A stretch of DNA of 64,000 nucleotides from Azotobacter chroococcum (GCF_004339665.1 NZ_SMMU01000001.1:124001-188000), one strand, 5' to 3'; positions 44,476 through 53,018 are shown, counted from the first letter of the stretch. Numbers and translations are program-made. Notes: generated by a model not told the origin, from the sequence alone.

Positions 44476-46257
44476 CTATTTGAATGGCTGGGTGCTGACC
44501 TCGACCTTGCCCAGGACGAAGGGGACCGACTGTTCCGGCCGGATGCTGAAGTCGTAGCCCCACATCTTCGAGAAGGACGCATCGCTGACGTGCCAGGTAT
44601 ATGTCTGCCAGCCGCTGTCCTGCGAGGCGCCGAACCATTTCCCCCTGTTCACGTAGGGCGTGCGCCCCTGACTGTCGGCAACCTCGTAGAGCAGGTTCAT
44701 GCCGACATTGCCCGAGCCCAGGCGGCGGACCGCGACGCGGATGTAGTAGTCCCGGGTCTGCGGCGAGGCGAACGAGGGATGGACGTAGAAGTTCGCCGGA
44801 TGCGAGATATCGCCCTCCATCTCGACGCCCGACGAGCCGTCCGAGAAATCGAAGGTGCGTCGCTCGCCTTCGCCGAGCAGGAAGACCCCCTTGTCCGCAT
44901 CCGCCGTTCCAGGCCGGATGCTCACCGTAGTGACATCCGCATGATCGCCCCCCCAGGGAAAGCGCTTGCCGGCATTGAGCCTGGCCTGATCGCGCAGATC
45001 GGTCGGCAGGCCGGCCACCAGGACAGGAGCCTCGTTCAACTCCAGAGCCTGATTGGCCTTGAGCGTTCTGCTCGTGCCGTTCGACGGATCGATCACCTTC
45101 ACATCGCTGGCGAACGAGAGCGACTTGTCGGTCAGCCCTTTCGGCATCCAGGCGACCAGTACGGGATAGCTATGCCCCTGGAAGACGAAGCCATAACCCC
45201 GGCCATTGCGGCCCAGGGCCAGCCAGCCCTGGTACGCCGGCTTCGCGCCGAGCGCTTTCTTCAGCAAGGCCAGCGTCTGGTAGGCGTCGCGGGCCGTGCC
45301 GTCCTGCTCCAGCAAGCCGAATCCCTGATCCTCCCCCTGTGGGGCCTGCGCCTCGAACCACTGGACCCGCGCGATGCCCTGGGCGATGGACATCGTGTAG
45401 ATCTTGACGAGTGCCTTCGCGGCATCCGCCTCGCTGACGGTGCGCTCGTTGCGCGTGCCGATCCAGCGGCCCACTTCCGTGATCCAGATCTCGGCGTCGC
45501 TGCGCTCCGGTGCGCTGTCCTTCAGCATGTCGCGCAGAAGATGGCTCATCCACAGGAAGGGAATCTCGCCGTCGACGTCGTTGGAGATGCCATCCGCCAC
45601 CTCGTAGGGGTGGACGCACAGATAGTCGAAACTGTCCGGCTTGCCCGCCTTGGCCATGGCCAGGATCGCCTGGTTGAGATAGGGAAGGTCGAAGCTGGCG
45701 ACCGTCAGGCCGACCTGCGCCTGCGAGTTGACCCGCTTGGCCGCCTCGTAGCTGGCGATGGCGAGCTTCGCGTAGTCTGACGTGGTGTTGCCGCCATCGT
45801 TGAAGGAGCCGTTGCCCTCGTTCCACACTTCCCAGTAGCGGATCTGCTCGCGGTAGCGGCCGGCGACCGCCGAGACGTACTCGGACCAGTCGTCCAGATC
45901 GTTCATCGGAAAGGCATGGCTGGCCTCCGTTCCCGGCGAGGAACCCAGCAAGAGTCCGCTGATCTTGAGACCGTTCTGGGTGGCGGCGCCGACCAGCGAG
46001 TCGGCGGCATCCCATTTCCAGGTTCCGTCCTCCGGCTCTATCGCCCGCCACTCGGGGAACAGGCGAACCGTGGCGACGCCCGCCTCCGCCATTTTCGGGA
46101 ACCACTGCGGGTGGGTCCTGAACGAGCTCCCCGACGAACTGGCGCCCCAGGGGCTGGCGGGCGCATCTGCGGCCCGAGCCATGGAGGAATGAACGCCGAC
46201 GGCTGCCATGCCCGCGAAGCATACGGTGGTGCAGAACAGGATCCGGACTCTGTCCAT
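44476..46257 (-). CDS. Secreted clan GH-A glycoside hydrolase (GH39/PslG-like)
   Basis: A 593-residue exported protein. The signal peptide ends near MARAADAP. The catalytic TIM barrel has YWEVWNEGN, with Glu147 as acid/base, and WITEVGRW, with Glu261 as nucleophile, the spacing expected for clan GH-A. After residue 430 come beta-rich modules resembling carbohydrate-binding domains. A GGGAGA ribosome site precedes ATG 46257. Lying beside the EPS locus, it may trim or release the polysaccharide, as PslG does for Psl. Family within the clan and substrate are not certain. Confidence 0.78.
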   Translation of the reverse strand: MDRVRILFCTTVCFAGMAAVGVHSSMARAADAPASPWGASSSGSSFRTHPQWFPKMAEAGVATVRLFPEWRAIEPEDGTWKWDAADSLVGAATQNGLKISGLLLGSSPGTEASHAFPMNDLDDWSEYVSAVAGRYREQIRYWEVWNEGNGSFNDGGNTTSDYAKLAIASYEAAKRVNSQAQVGLTVASFDLPYLNQAILAMAKAGKPDSFDYLCVHPYEVADGISNDVDGEIPFLWMSHLLRDMLKDSAPERSDAEIWITEVGRWIGTRNERTVSEADAAKALVKIYTMSIAQGIARVQWFEAQAPQGEDQGFGLLEQDGTARDAYQTLALLKKALGAKPAYQGWLALGRNGRGYGFVFQGHSYPVLVAWMPKGLTDKSLSFASDVKVIDPSNGTSRTLKANQALELNEAPVLVAGLPTDLRDQARLNAGKRFPWGGDHADVTTVSIRPGTADADKGVFLLGEGERRTFDFSDGSSGVEMEGDISHPANFYVHPSFASPQTRDYYIRVAVRRLGSGNVGMNLLYEVADSQGRTPYVNRGKWFGASQDSGWQTYTWHVSDASFSKMWGYDFSIRPEQSVPFVLGKVEVSTQPFK

Positions 46258-46462
46258 GAAGCGTCTCCCGAATGGAAATGGTCGGTGGGATTGCGGGGGA
46301 GACATCCTGCTGGCGCAGGAAACGCCCGGACAGGACGTCTTTCCCTGGACCAGACAGCCGGACTGGTATGTGGCGCAACCTGTGCATCGACCGTCGGGAG
46401 GCGCAGAGGTTCCGCGCCGGCGAGCCGGGCGGCAGACGCCTCCTCCGCCCCGCCGCACCGGC

Positions 46463-48166
46463 TCAGGAGCCGGCCCGCTCCGCGCCGGCCGTCCGGCCCA
46501 GTTCCTGGTCACGCAGCTCGCGGCGCAGGATCTTGCCGACGTTGGTGGTCGGCAGGCGGTCGCGGAACTCGATGTGTTTCGGACGCTTGTAGCCGGTGAG
46601 GTTGTCGTGCATGTGGCGCATCACCTGCTCCTCGGTCAGGGTCGCGCCAGGCTTGACCACCACGAAGACCTTGATGGCCTCGCCGGTGCGCTCGTCGGGC
46701 ACGCCGATGACGGCGCACTGCAACACCCCCGGCAGGCTGGCGATGACCTCCTCCAGCTCATTCGGATAGACGTTGAAGCCGGACACCAGAATCATGTCCT
46801 TCTTGCGGTCGACGATGCGCAGGTAGCCGTCGGGCTCGATCACCGCGATGTCGCCGGTGCGCAGCCAGCCGTCGGCGTCGAGCACCGCGGCGGTGGCCTC
46901 GGGGTTCTGCCAGTAGCCCTTCATCACCTGCGGTCCCTTCACCCAGAGCTCGCCGCGGCCGCCGGGCGGCAGCTCGTGACCCTCGTCGTCGCGCACCTGG
47001 CAGAGGGTCGAGGCCAGCGGCAGGCCGATGGTGCCGGGACGGATGTGCCCGCAGGGGTTGCCGGTCACTACCGGGCTGGTTTCGGTGAGGCCGTAGCCTT
47101 CGAGGATCTCGCAGCCGGTGGTGGCCTTCCAGCAGTCGGCGACGGCCTGCTGCAGGGCCATGCCGCCGGACAGGGTCAGCTTCAGCGCGGAGAAGTCCAG
47201 GCGGCGGAAGCCCTCGTCGTGGCACAGCGCGGCGAACAGGGTATTGAGGCCGACGAAGCCGCTGAACTTCCACTTCGACAGCTCGCGGACCATGCCCGGC
47301 AGGTCGCGCGGATCGCTGATCAGCAGGTTGTGGTTGCCGAGGAGCATCATCGCCATGCAGTGCAGGGTGAAGGCATAGATGTGGTAGAGCGGCAGCGGCG
47401 CGACCAGGGTTTCGCAGCCCTCGCCGAAGACGCCGCCGACCAGCGCCCGGCACTGCAGCATGTTGGCCACCAGGTTGCGGTGGGTGAGCATGGCACCCTT
47501 GGGCGTGCCGGTGGTGCCACCGGTGTACTGCAGCACGGCGACATCGCCGGGCGCCGCCTCGACCTCCTGCAGCGTCCGGCCGCGGCCTTCGGCCAGGGCG
47601 GCGCTGAACTTCAGCGCCTGCGGCAGCTGGTAGGCCGGAACCATGCGCTTGACGTAGCGCACCACGCCGTTGACCAGCACGCGCCTGAGCGGCGGCAACA
47701 GGTCGCCGACCTCGGTGACCACCACGTGCCGGATGCCGCTGCGCGGCAGCACCTCCTCGGCCAGATGGGCCTTGTTGGCCAGGCAGACCAGGGCCTTGGC
47801 CCCGGAATCCTCGAACTGCTGGAGCATCTCCCGGGCGGTGTACAGCGGGTTGGTGTTGACCACGATCAGCCCGGCGCGCAGGGCGCCGAACACCACCACC
47901 GGGTACTGCAGAAGGTTGGGCAGCTGCACGGCGATGCGGTCGCCCGGCTGCAGGCCCTCGAGCCCCTGCAGGAAGGCGGCGAAGGCGCCGGACAGCGCGT
48001 ACAGCTCGCCATAGCTGAGGGTATGGCCGAGGTTGCTGAACGCCGGCCGGTCGGCGAAGCGCAGGCAGGAGGCCTTCAGCACGGCGGGAATGTTGGGGTA
48101 CAGGTCGGGATCGATGTCGCGGACGAGGCCGGCGGGGTGATGGTCCTTCCAGGGGGTCTCGGTCAT
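46463..48166 (-). CDS. fadD: Long-chain-fatty-acid-CoA ligase
   Basis: A 567-residue acyl-CoA synthetase, of normal FadD length, that activates fatty acids with ATP and CoA at the inner membrane. The AMP-binding P-loop YTGGTTGTPKG is at residues 214-224. EGYGLTETSP, WLRTGDIA and a C-terminal GKILRRELR with the catalytic Lys complete the family pattern. The start at 48166 gives MTETPWKDHHPAG, which matches the usual FadD1 N-terminus; an ATG 24 bases upstream is possible. It is divergent from the PhaJ-type hydratase gene, which also acts on acyl-CoA chains. Confidence 0.93.
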   Translation of the reverse strand: MTETPWKDHHPAGLVRDIDPDLYPNIPAVLKASCLRFADRPAFSNLGHTLSYGELYALSGAFAAFLQGLEGLQPGDRIAVQLPNLLQYPVVVFGALRAGLIVVNTNPLYTAREMLQQFEDSGAKALVCLANKAHLAEEVLPRSGIRHVVVTEVGDLLPPLRRVLVNGVVRYVKRMVPAYQLPQALKFSAALAEGRGRTLQEVEAAPGDVAVLQYTGGTTGTPKGAMLTHRNLVANMLQCRALVGGVFGEGCETLVAPLPLYHIYAFTLHCMAMMLLGNHNLLISDPRDLPGMVRELSKWKFSGFVGLNTLFAALCHDEGFRRLDFSALKLTLSGGMALQQAVADCWKATTGCEILEGYGLTETSPVVTGNPCGHIRPGTIGLPLASTLCQVRDDEGHELPPGGRGELWVKGPQVMKGYWQNPEATAAVLDADGWLRTGDIAVIEPDGYLRIVDRKKDMILVSGFNVYPNELEEVIASLPGVLQCAVIGVPDERTGEAIKVFVVVKPGATLTEEQVMRHMHDNLTGYKRPKHIEFRDRLPTTNVGKILRRELRDQELGRTAGAERAGS

Positions 48167-48473
48167 GCAATGCCACTCCACTTCATGCATCGGCACAGGT
48201 TGAATTCTTGTTGTCCGCTGGCAGGCAGGCGGCCCGAGAGTAGCAGGCAGGCCCGGCGCCCGGAAGGCTCGCACGCCGCGGGCCTGCCCCTGCCAGACGG
48301 GCGCGCTCGGTGCGCGAAGTTCAAGCCTGTGCGAATCGGCCTTCCTTTCCGTGAAAACCACGGCGCCCGGCACTACAATGCGGACTTTTCGCAACGAATC
48401 CGAATCTCCCCCTCTCCCATCGCCCCGATGGGGATTCCTTTTCCCCTTATAGACAGAACACCAAGGAAACTGC
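48167..48473. other. Divergent fadD/phaJ intergenic region
   Basis: These 307 bases must carry promoters for both directions. A hairpin at 48416-48432 is listed separately. AAGGAA at 48463-48468 is the ribosome site of the hydratase. A FadR/PsrA-type operator might be expected from the genes, but I could not recognise one. Confidence 0.5.
48416..48432 (+). terminator. Leader hairpin with following T-rich run
   Basis: CCCATCG and CGATGGG pair perfectly around CCC and are followed by GATTCCTTTTCC. The shape resembles a rho-independent terminator, but it stands about 40 bases before the phaJ-like start, so it might attenuate that gene. Confidence 0.35.
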
Positions 48474-48944
48474 ATGAGCCAGGTTACCAACGTCCCCTAT
48501 GGCGATCTCGAGGTCGGCCAGCAAGCCAGCTACAGCAAGACCGTGGAGGAAAAGGACATCCAGCTGTTCGCCGCCCTCTCCGGCGACCACAACCCGGTAC
48601 ACCTGGATGCCGAGTTCGCCGCCCGCAGCCCGTACAAGGAGCGCATCGCCCACGGCATGTTCAGCGGCGCGCTGATCAGCGCCGCGGTGGCCTGCACCAT
48701 GCCCGGCCCGGGCACCATCTACCTCGGCCAGACCATGCAGTTCACCCGCGCGGTGAAGCTCGGCGACACCCTCACCGTGCGCCTGGAAATCCTCGAGAAG
48801 CTGCCGAAGTTCCGCGTGCGCATCGCCACCCGCGTCTACAACCAGCACGACGAGCTGGTGGTCGACGGCGAAGCGGAAATCCTCGCCCCGCGCCGCCAGC
48901 AGAGCGTCGAACTGACCCAGCTGCCGCCGATCAGCATCGGCTGA
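48474..48944 (+). CDS. phaJ: MaoC-type (R)-specific enoyl-CoA hydratase (PhaJ1-like)
   Basis: A 156-residue hot-dog fold hydratase. GDHNPVHLD at residues 37-45 contains the catalytic Asp38 and His43, and IAHGMFSGALISA is the usual second family block. PhaJ enzymes hydrate trans-2-enoyl-CoA from beta-oxidation to (R)-3-hydroxyacyl-CoA for polyhydroxyalkanoate synthesis. The sequence agrees, as I remember it, with the P. aeruginosa PhaJ1 group, also found next to fadD genes. No PHA synthase is in the window. A clear AAGGAA site precedes the ATG. Confidence 0.92.
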   Translation: MSQVTNVPYGDLEVGQQASYSKTVEEKDIQLFAALSGDHNPVHLDAEFAARSPYKERIAHGMFSGALISAAVACTMPGPGTIYLGQTMQFTRAVKLGDTLTVRLEILEKLPKFRVRIATRVYNQHDELVVDGEAEILAPRRQQSVELTQLPPISIG

Positions 48945-49083
48945 TCGCCTCTTCCCGGCCCCTCGCCCCCACGGCGGGGCCGCACCTCCAGCCCGCCCCT
49001 CGCCAGATCCGCTGCCAGCTGCTTGAATGGTCCGGCCCGCCGGACCGGCGGTCATCTCCGCACAAGCAGAAGGAAGCTTCGCC

Positions 49084-50322
49084 ATGAAGATCATCAACGC
49101 CCGCCTGCGCGGCCGCGAAGGCCTCCACCGCATCGAACTGGACGGCGCGCGCATCGCCGCGATCGTCGCCCAGCCGGCGCCCGCCGACGCCGGCGGCGAC
49201 GAGCTGGACGCCACCGGCAACCTGGTGGTGCCGCCCTTCGTCGAGCCGCACATCCACCTGGACGCCACCCTCACCGCCGGCGAGCCGGCCTGGAACATGA
49301 GCGGCACCCTGTTCGAGGGCATCGAGCGCTGGGCCGAGCGCAAGGCGCTGGTCACCCACGAGGACACCAAGACCCGGGCCAGGAAGGCCATCGACATGCT
49401 GGTCGAGCACGGCATCCAGCACGTGCGCACCCACGTCGACGTCACCGACCCGACGCTCGCCGCGCTCAAGGCGATGCTCGAGGTGCGCGAGGAAACCCGC
49501 CACTTGATCGACCTGCAGATCGTCGCCTTCCCGCAGGAAGGCATCGAGTCCTACCAAGGCGGTCGCGAGCTGATGGCCGAGGCCATCGCGCTGGGCGCCG
49601 ACGTGGTCGGCGGCATCCCGCATTTCGAGAACACCCGCGAACAGGGAGTCAGCTCGATCAAATTCCTCATGGACCTGGCCGAGCGCACCGGCTGCCTGGT
49701 CGACGTGCACTGCGACGAGACCGACGACCCGCAGTCGCGCTTTCTCGAGGTGCTCGCCGAGGAGGCGCGGGTGCGCGAGATGGGCGAGCGGGTCACCGCC
49801 AGCCACACCACGGCCATGGGCTCCTGGGACAACGCCTACTGCTCCAAGCTGTTCCGCCTGCTGAAGCTGTCGCGGATCAACTTCGTCTCCTGCCCCACCG
49901 AGAGCATCCACCTGCAGGGGCGCTTCGACACCTATCCCAAGCGCCGCGGCCTGACCCGGGTCGCCGAACTCGACCGCGCCGGGCTGAACGTCTGCTTCGG
50001 CCAGGACTCCATCGTCGACCCCTGGTACCCGCTGGGCAACGGCAACATCCTGCGCATCCTCGAAGCCGGCCTGCACATCTGCCACATGCTCGGCTATGCC
50101 GACCTGCAGCGCGCGCTCGACCTGGTCACCGGGCACAGCGCCAGAACCCTGCAGCTGGGCGAGCGCTACGGCCTGGAGGTCGGACGGCCGGCCAACCTGC
50201 TGATCCTCTCGGCGGCCAGCGACTACGAGCTGCTGCGCAGCCAGGGCCATGCGCTGGTCTCCATCCGCCACGGGGAGATCCTGATGCGCCGCACCCCGGC
50301 GCGGATAGAGCGCCGCTCCTGA
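49084..50322 (+). CDS. codA: Cytosine deaminase
   Basis: A 412-residue amidohydrolase. EPHIHLDAT (His56, His58) supplies the first metal ligands. THVD, VDVHCDETDD and SHTTAMGSW follow as in CodA, and GQDSIVDPWYPLG carries the catalytic Asp. It converts cytosine to uracil and ammonia in pyrimidine salvage. AGAAGGAAG lies just before ATG 49084. No codB permease gene adjoins it. The family also contains deaminases of related heterocycles, so the substrate is likely but not proven. Confidence 0.88.
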   Translation: MKIINARLRGREGLHRIELDGARIAAIVAQPAPADAGGDELDATGNLVVPPFVEPHIHLDATLTAGEPAWNMSGTLFEGIERWAERKALVTHEDTKTRARKAIDMLVEHGIQHVRTHVDVTDPTLAALKAMLEVREETRHLIDLQIVAFPQEGIESYQGGRELMAEAIALGADVVGGIPHFENTREQGVSSIKFLMDLAERTGCLVDVHCDETDDPQSRFLEVLAEEARVREMGERVTASHTTAMGSWDNAYCSKLFRLLKLSRINFVSCPTESIHLQGRFDTYPKRRGLTRVAELDRAGLNVCFGQDSIVDPWYPLGNGNILRILEAGLHICHMLGYADLQRALDLVTGHSARTLQLGERYGLEVGRPANLLILSAASDYELLRSQGHALVSIRHGEILMRRTPARIERRS

Positions 50323-50695
50323 ATCGGCACGTCGGCGCTCGCCCCGGCACAGGGGCGGCGACCGGGCGCCGCGGAAGACGCAACGGAGAGGTGGCGGCCT
50401 TGGCCGGCCCGATCCGGCGCCTGCGGCAACAGGCCCGGCAGCGCGCTAGCGTCACGGCCCGCGCCGACCAATGGTGCAATTTGCCACTATCTGCTCATGG
50501 CAAATCGCCAGACATTTCGCTATAAAGCCGCCCGCAGATTGCCGAACGCCTTCCTTCGCTTTTGTCTTCGAACGCGACTCACTCCATGAAAACAGGACTT
50601 ATTCCCTTAAAAAAGCATGTTTATAAGGAAATGATCCCGCCCACCATAGCCATTGGCTACCATCAAGGCACAACAGGAAGTACCGGGCGATTTTC
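50323..50695 (+). other. codA/araC intergenic region with operator and small upstream ORF
   Basis: These 373 bases hold a perfect 8-bp dyad at 50479-50505, a TATAAA at 50521-50526 that could be a -10, and a 37-codon frame at 50586-50699. The first 130 bases are GC-rich with nothing recognisable. Confidence 0.5.
50479..50505. promoter_or_regulatory. Perfect inverted repeat, candidate operator
   Basis: ATTTGCCA and TGGCAAAT form an exact 8-bp dyad with an 11-base spacer. The right arm overlaps a possible -35 for the TATAAA at 50521. The size and spacing suit binding by a dimeric regulator, possibly the AraC-type protein encoded downstream or a LysR-type protein. Confidence 0.45.
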
Positions 50696-50699
50696 ATGA
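50586..50699 (+). CDS. Possible 37-residue upstream ORF coupled to the araC-type gene
   Basis: ATG 50586 opens MKTGLIPLKKHVYKEMIPP and runs 37 codons to a TGA that overlaps the ATG of the regulator gene (ATGA at 50696-50699). No good ribosome site precedes it. The overlap suggests translational coupling, but a chance frame is possible. Confidence 0.3.
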   Translation: MKTGLIPLKKHVYKEMIPPTIAIGYHQGTTGSTGRFS

Positions 50700-51604
50700 T
50701 GAATACCTGCTCTCCCATCCCTCACCTGCTGTGGTTCGACCTCACGCAGGAAGACTCCAGCGACGATATCCCCGGACAGTTCGCCGACAGCTGCCGGATC
50801 AGCAGGGCGCCAGGTGTCAGCCTGACCGGACTGGACCTGCGACTGCGCCCCGACATGATCTGCCTGCACTACGACAGCCCCGATGCCCTCGGCCTGAACC
50901 GGCTGCTGGCGATCAAGCGGCAGGCGCCGTCCATTCCCGTCACCATGCTGACCGTGCAGCACTCCGAGGAGCTGGCGATCTGGGCCTTCCGCTCCGGCGC
51001 TTGGGACTATCTGGTGCTGCCGCTGGCCAACGCGGAACGCCAGCGCTACCTGCAGGCCCTGCGCCAGCTCTGCGAGCTGCGCCGCAACCCGCCGAGCGGC
51101 CGGCAGAAGCGCCCCCTGGAGCGCTCCCAGGAGTTGCCGGAAAGCGTGCGCCTGACCGCCAGGGCGCAGAAGCAGCAGCCGCTGGAGCGGGTCATGCAGC
51201 ACATCCAGCAGCATTTCCACGAGCCGCTCGACCAGAAGTCCATGGCCGACCTCTGCAACATGACGCCGATCCGCTTCAGCCGCGCATTCAAGGACGTCTA
51301 TGGGGTCGGCTTTCTCGAGTTCGTCCAGAGCAAGCGCATGGAGCATGCCCATGACCTGCTGCTGAACAGCCAGATGCCGGTTTCCAGCATCGCCTATGCC
51401 AGCGGCTTCAAGGACCCGTCCTATTTCACCCGCGCCTTCCGGCAGCACTACGGCCTCAGCCCCAGCGAGTTCCGCAGCCGAAACTCGATCGCCGGCCTGA
51501 AGCTGCCGGTGCTGCCCAAGACCCGGGAGGCGGAGCGGGGCTGGAGCGAGCGGCTGGCCCTCCCGATCCTGGACATGACGGGACTTGCACTGCCGATCGA
51601 ATAG
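50696..51604 (+). CDS. AraC-family transcriptional regulator with degenerate receiver domain
   Basis: A 302-residue protein. Residues 8-125 have the outline of a response-regulator receiver, ending GAWDYLVLPL. However, the phospho-acceptor position reads PDMICLH (His58 in place of Asp) and the conserved Lys is Leu108. Residues 170-270 are a double HTH of the AraC/XylS type (FHEPLDQKSMADLCNM, then YASGFKDPSYFTRAF). It therefore is probably a DNA-binding regulator that senses something other than phosphorylation. No histidine kinase is nearby. Its targets may include codA or its own promoter region; this is a guess from position. Confidence 0.85.
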   Translation: MMNTCSPIPHLLWFDLTQEDSSDDIPGQFADSCRISRAPGVSLTGLDLRLRPDMICLHYDSPDALGLNRLLAIKRQAPSIPVTMLTVQHSEELAIWAFRSGAWDYLVLPLANAERQRYLQALRQLCELRRNPPSGRQKRPLERSQELPESVRLTARAQKQQPLERVMQHIQQHFHEPLDQKSMADLCNMTPIRFSRAFKDVYGVGFLEFVQSKRMEHAHDLLLNSQMPVSSIAYASGFKDPSYFTRAFRQHYGLSPSEFRSRNSIAGLKLPVLPKTREAERGWSERLALPILDMTGLALPIE

Positions 51605-51659
51605 CCTCTCTCCAGCGGGGCGCCTGTCGCCCCGCGCCCAGGCCTCCGCCCTCCGCGCC

Positions 51660-52448
51660 TTACCGATAATCGCCGGCCCGCCAGCGCGCCAGCCAGTCCA
51701 GGCTGTCGCGGGTCGCGCCGGCCGGGCGGTATTCGGCGCCGAGCCAGCCCCGATAGCCACTCGCCTGCAAGGCCGCCAGCGCCGCAGCGAAATCCACCCC
51801 GCCGCTGCCCGGCTCGCCCCGCCCCGGACAATCGGCGAACTGCACATGGCCGATGCGCCCGGCCAGACGCGCGATGCAGGCCGGGAGGTCCAGCCCCTGG
51901 CGGGCCATGTGGTAGAAGTCCAGCTGCGCCAGGCAGTTGGGGTGATCCACGCGGCGCAGCAGCGCGTCCAGCTGTTCGGCGTCGTTGATCAGAAAGCCCG
52001 GCATGTCCAGCGGGTTGATCGCCTCGCAGACCACACTGATCCCCAGCACCGCGAAGGCCTCGGCGGCCCTGGCCAGGTTGGCCTCAAGGGTCGCCAGCGC
52101 CTGCTCCCGGGTCACGCCCTCGGCGAGCCGGCCCGGCAGGACGTTGACGCAGTCCGGCCGGACCATCGCGGCATAGCTCAGCGCCAGCTGCAGCGCGGCA
52201 TTGAATTCGGCCTGGCGCTGCGGTACCGCCGCCAGTCCGGGGCCGCCCTGCAGAAAATCGGCGGCCGGCAGGTTGATCAGCGCCAGCGGCAGCCCGGCGC
52301 GCTCCAGTTCCTCCTTGAGACGGATGGCCGGAACCTCGTAGGGAAACTGGATCTCCACGCCGTCGAAGCCTGCCGCGGCAGCGGCGACGATGCGCTCGAT
52401 CAGCGGCTTTTCGCTGAACAGCAGGGAAAGGTTGGCGGCGATCTGCAT
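51660..52448 (-). CDS. hyi: Hydroxypyruvate isomerase family TIM-barrel protein
   Basis: A 262-residue xylose-isomerase-like TIM barrel protein close in pattern to Hyi/OtnI. It starts MQIAANLSLLFSEKPLIERI and has FDGVEIQFPYE; metal ligands are in VVCEAINPLDMPGF (Glu), QLDFYHMARQ (Asp), GHVQFAD (His) and WLGAEYRPAG (Glu). The enzyme interconverts hydroxypyruvate and tartronate semialdehyde in glyoxylate or allantoin metabolism; OtnI acts on 2-oxo-tetronate. Glyoxylate carboligase and tartronate semialdehyde reductase genes are not in the window, so the physiological role is uncertain. Confidence 0.83.
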   Translation of the reverse strand: MQIAANLSLLFSEKPLIERIVAAAAAGFDGVEIQFPYEVPAIRLKEELERAGLPLALINLPAADFLQGGPGLAAVPQRQAEFNAALQLALSYAAMVRPDCVNVLPGRLAEGVTREQALATLEANLARAAEAFAVLGISVVCEAINPLDMPGFLINDAEQLDALLRRVDHPNCLAQLDFYHMARQGLDLPACIARLAGRIGHVQFADCPGRGEPGSGGVDFAAALAALQASGYRGWLGAEYRPAGATRDSLDWLARWRAGDYR

Positions 52449-52530
52449 GGGTCGGCTCCTTGGGTCGAAGTCCGAAGACTATAACCAGCCATCGTTTTCC
52501 GAATTGAAACAATTGATGACGGCCCCCCTG

Positions 52531-52558
52531 GAACTACGCTTTTTTCACCCCATTCTGA
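52531..52558 (+). promoter_or_regulatory. AlgU/RpoE-type promoter of dgkA
   Basis: GAACTA at 52531 and TCTGA at 52554-52558, 17 bases apart, match the AlgU (sigma-22) consensus GAACTT-N16/17-TCTGA with one mismatch. Transcription would start near 52565, about 55 bases before the dgkA ATG. An envelope-stress promoter fits a membrane lipid-recycling enzyme. Confidence 0.6.
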
Positions 52559-52618
52559 GTACCATCGTCCATCGCAACGGCCGTGCAGCGCTCCCCCATT
52601 CGCCACAGAGACATCCCC

Positions 52619-53002
52619 ATGCCATCCAATCTGCTTGACAGTCGGGCCCTCAAGGGGCAGCGAGGATTCCGCCGGATTCTCAATGCCACCAGCTATTCCC
52701 TCGCCGGCCTCAAGGCGGCCTTCGTCGGCGAAGCTGCCTTCCGCCAGTTGGTGATGCTGAATCTGCTGCTGATCCCCGTCGCCTGCCTGCTCGACGTGAG
52801 CCGGATCGAACGCGCCCTGCTGATCGCCGTGGTGCTGCTGGCGCCGATCATCGAGTTGCTCAACTCGGCCATCGAAGCCACCGTCGACCGCATCTCGCTG
52901 GAGCTGCACCCCCTCTCCAAGCGGGCCAAGGACATGGGCAGCGCCGCCCAGCTGCTGGCCCTGGTGCTGATCGCCGCGGTCTGGGCGACGATCCTGCTGT
53001 AA
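52619..53002 (+). CDS. dgkA: Diacylglycerol kinase
   Basis: A 127-residue prokaryotic diacylglycerol kinase with three membrane helices. GLKAAFVGEAAFRQL carries the conserved Glu-Ala-Phe-Arg region, and ELLNSAIEATVDRIS is the nucleotide/metal site typical of DgkA. It phosphorylates diacylglycerol formed during osmoregulated glucan or lipid A modification, returning it to phospholipid synthesis. ATG 52619 is chosen over a start 36 bases upstream. It stands alone behind an AlgU-type promoter and is followed by a strong hairpin. Confidence 0.94.
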   Translation: MPSNLLDSRALKGQRGFRRILNATSYSLAGLKAAFVGEAAFRQLVMLNLLLIPVACLLDVSRIERALLIAVVLLAPIIELLNSAIEATVDRISLELHPLSKRAKDMGSAAQLLALVLIAAVWATILL

Positions 53003-53018
53003 CGTCCCGCCCCTCCAT

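Noticed and set aside
45848-45856. CGCGGTAGCGG, similar to an ops element
   Set aside because: It lacks the first G of GGCGGTAG and lies inside the glycoside hydrolase coding region on the non-coding strand.
46458-46473. Perfect hairpin at the fadD stop (CCGGCTC/GAGCCGG)
   Set aside because: On the fadD strand it is not followed by a T run and the stop codon lies inside the stem, so I did not call it a terminator.
46208-49087. 959-codon plus-strand frame
   Set aside because: Runs antisense through fadD and into phaJ in another phase; FadD and PhaJ motifs show which frames are real.
52502-52514. AATTG-AAA-CAATT inverted repeat between hyi and dgkA
   Set aside because: Only 5-bp arms in an AT-rich spot; too short to call an operator without further support.
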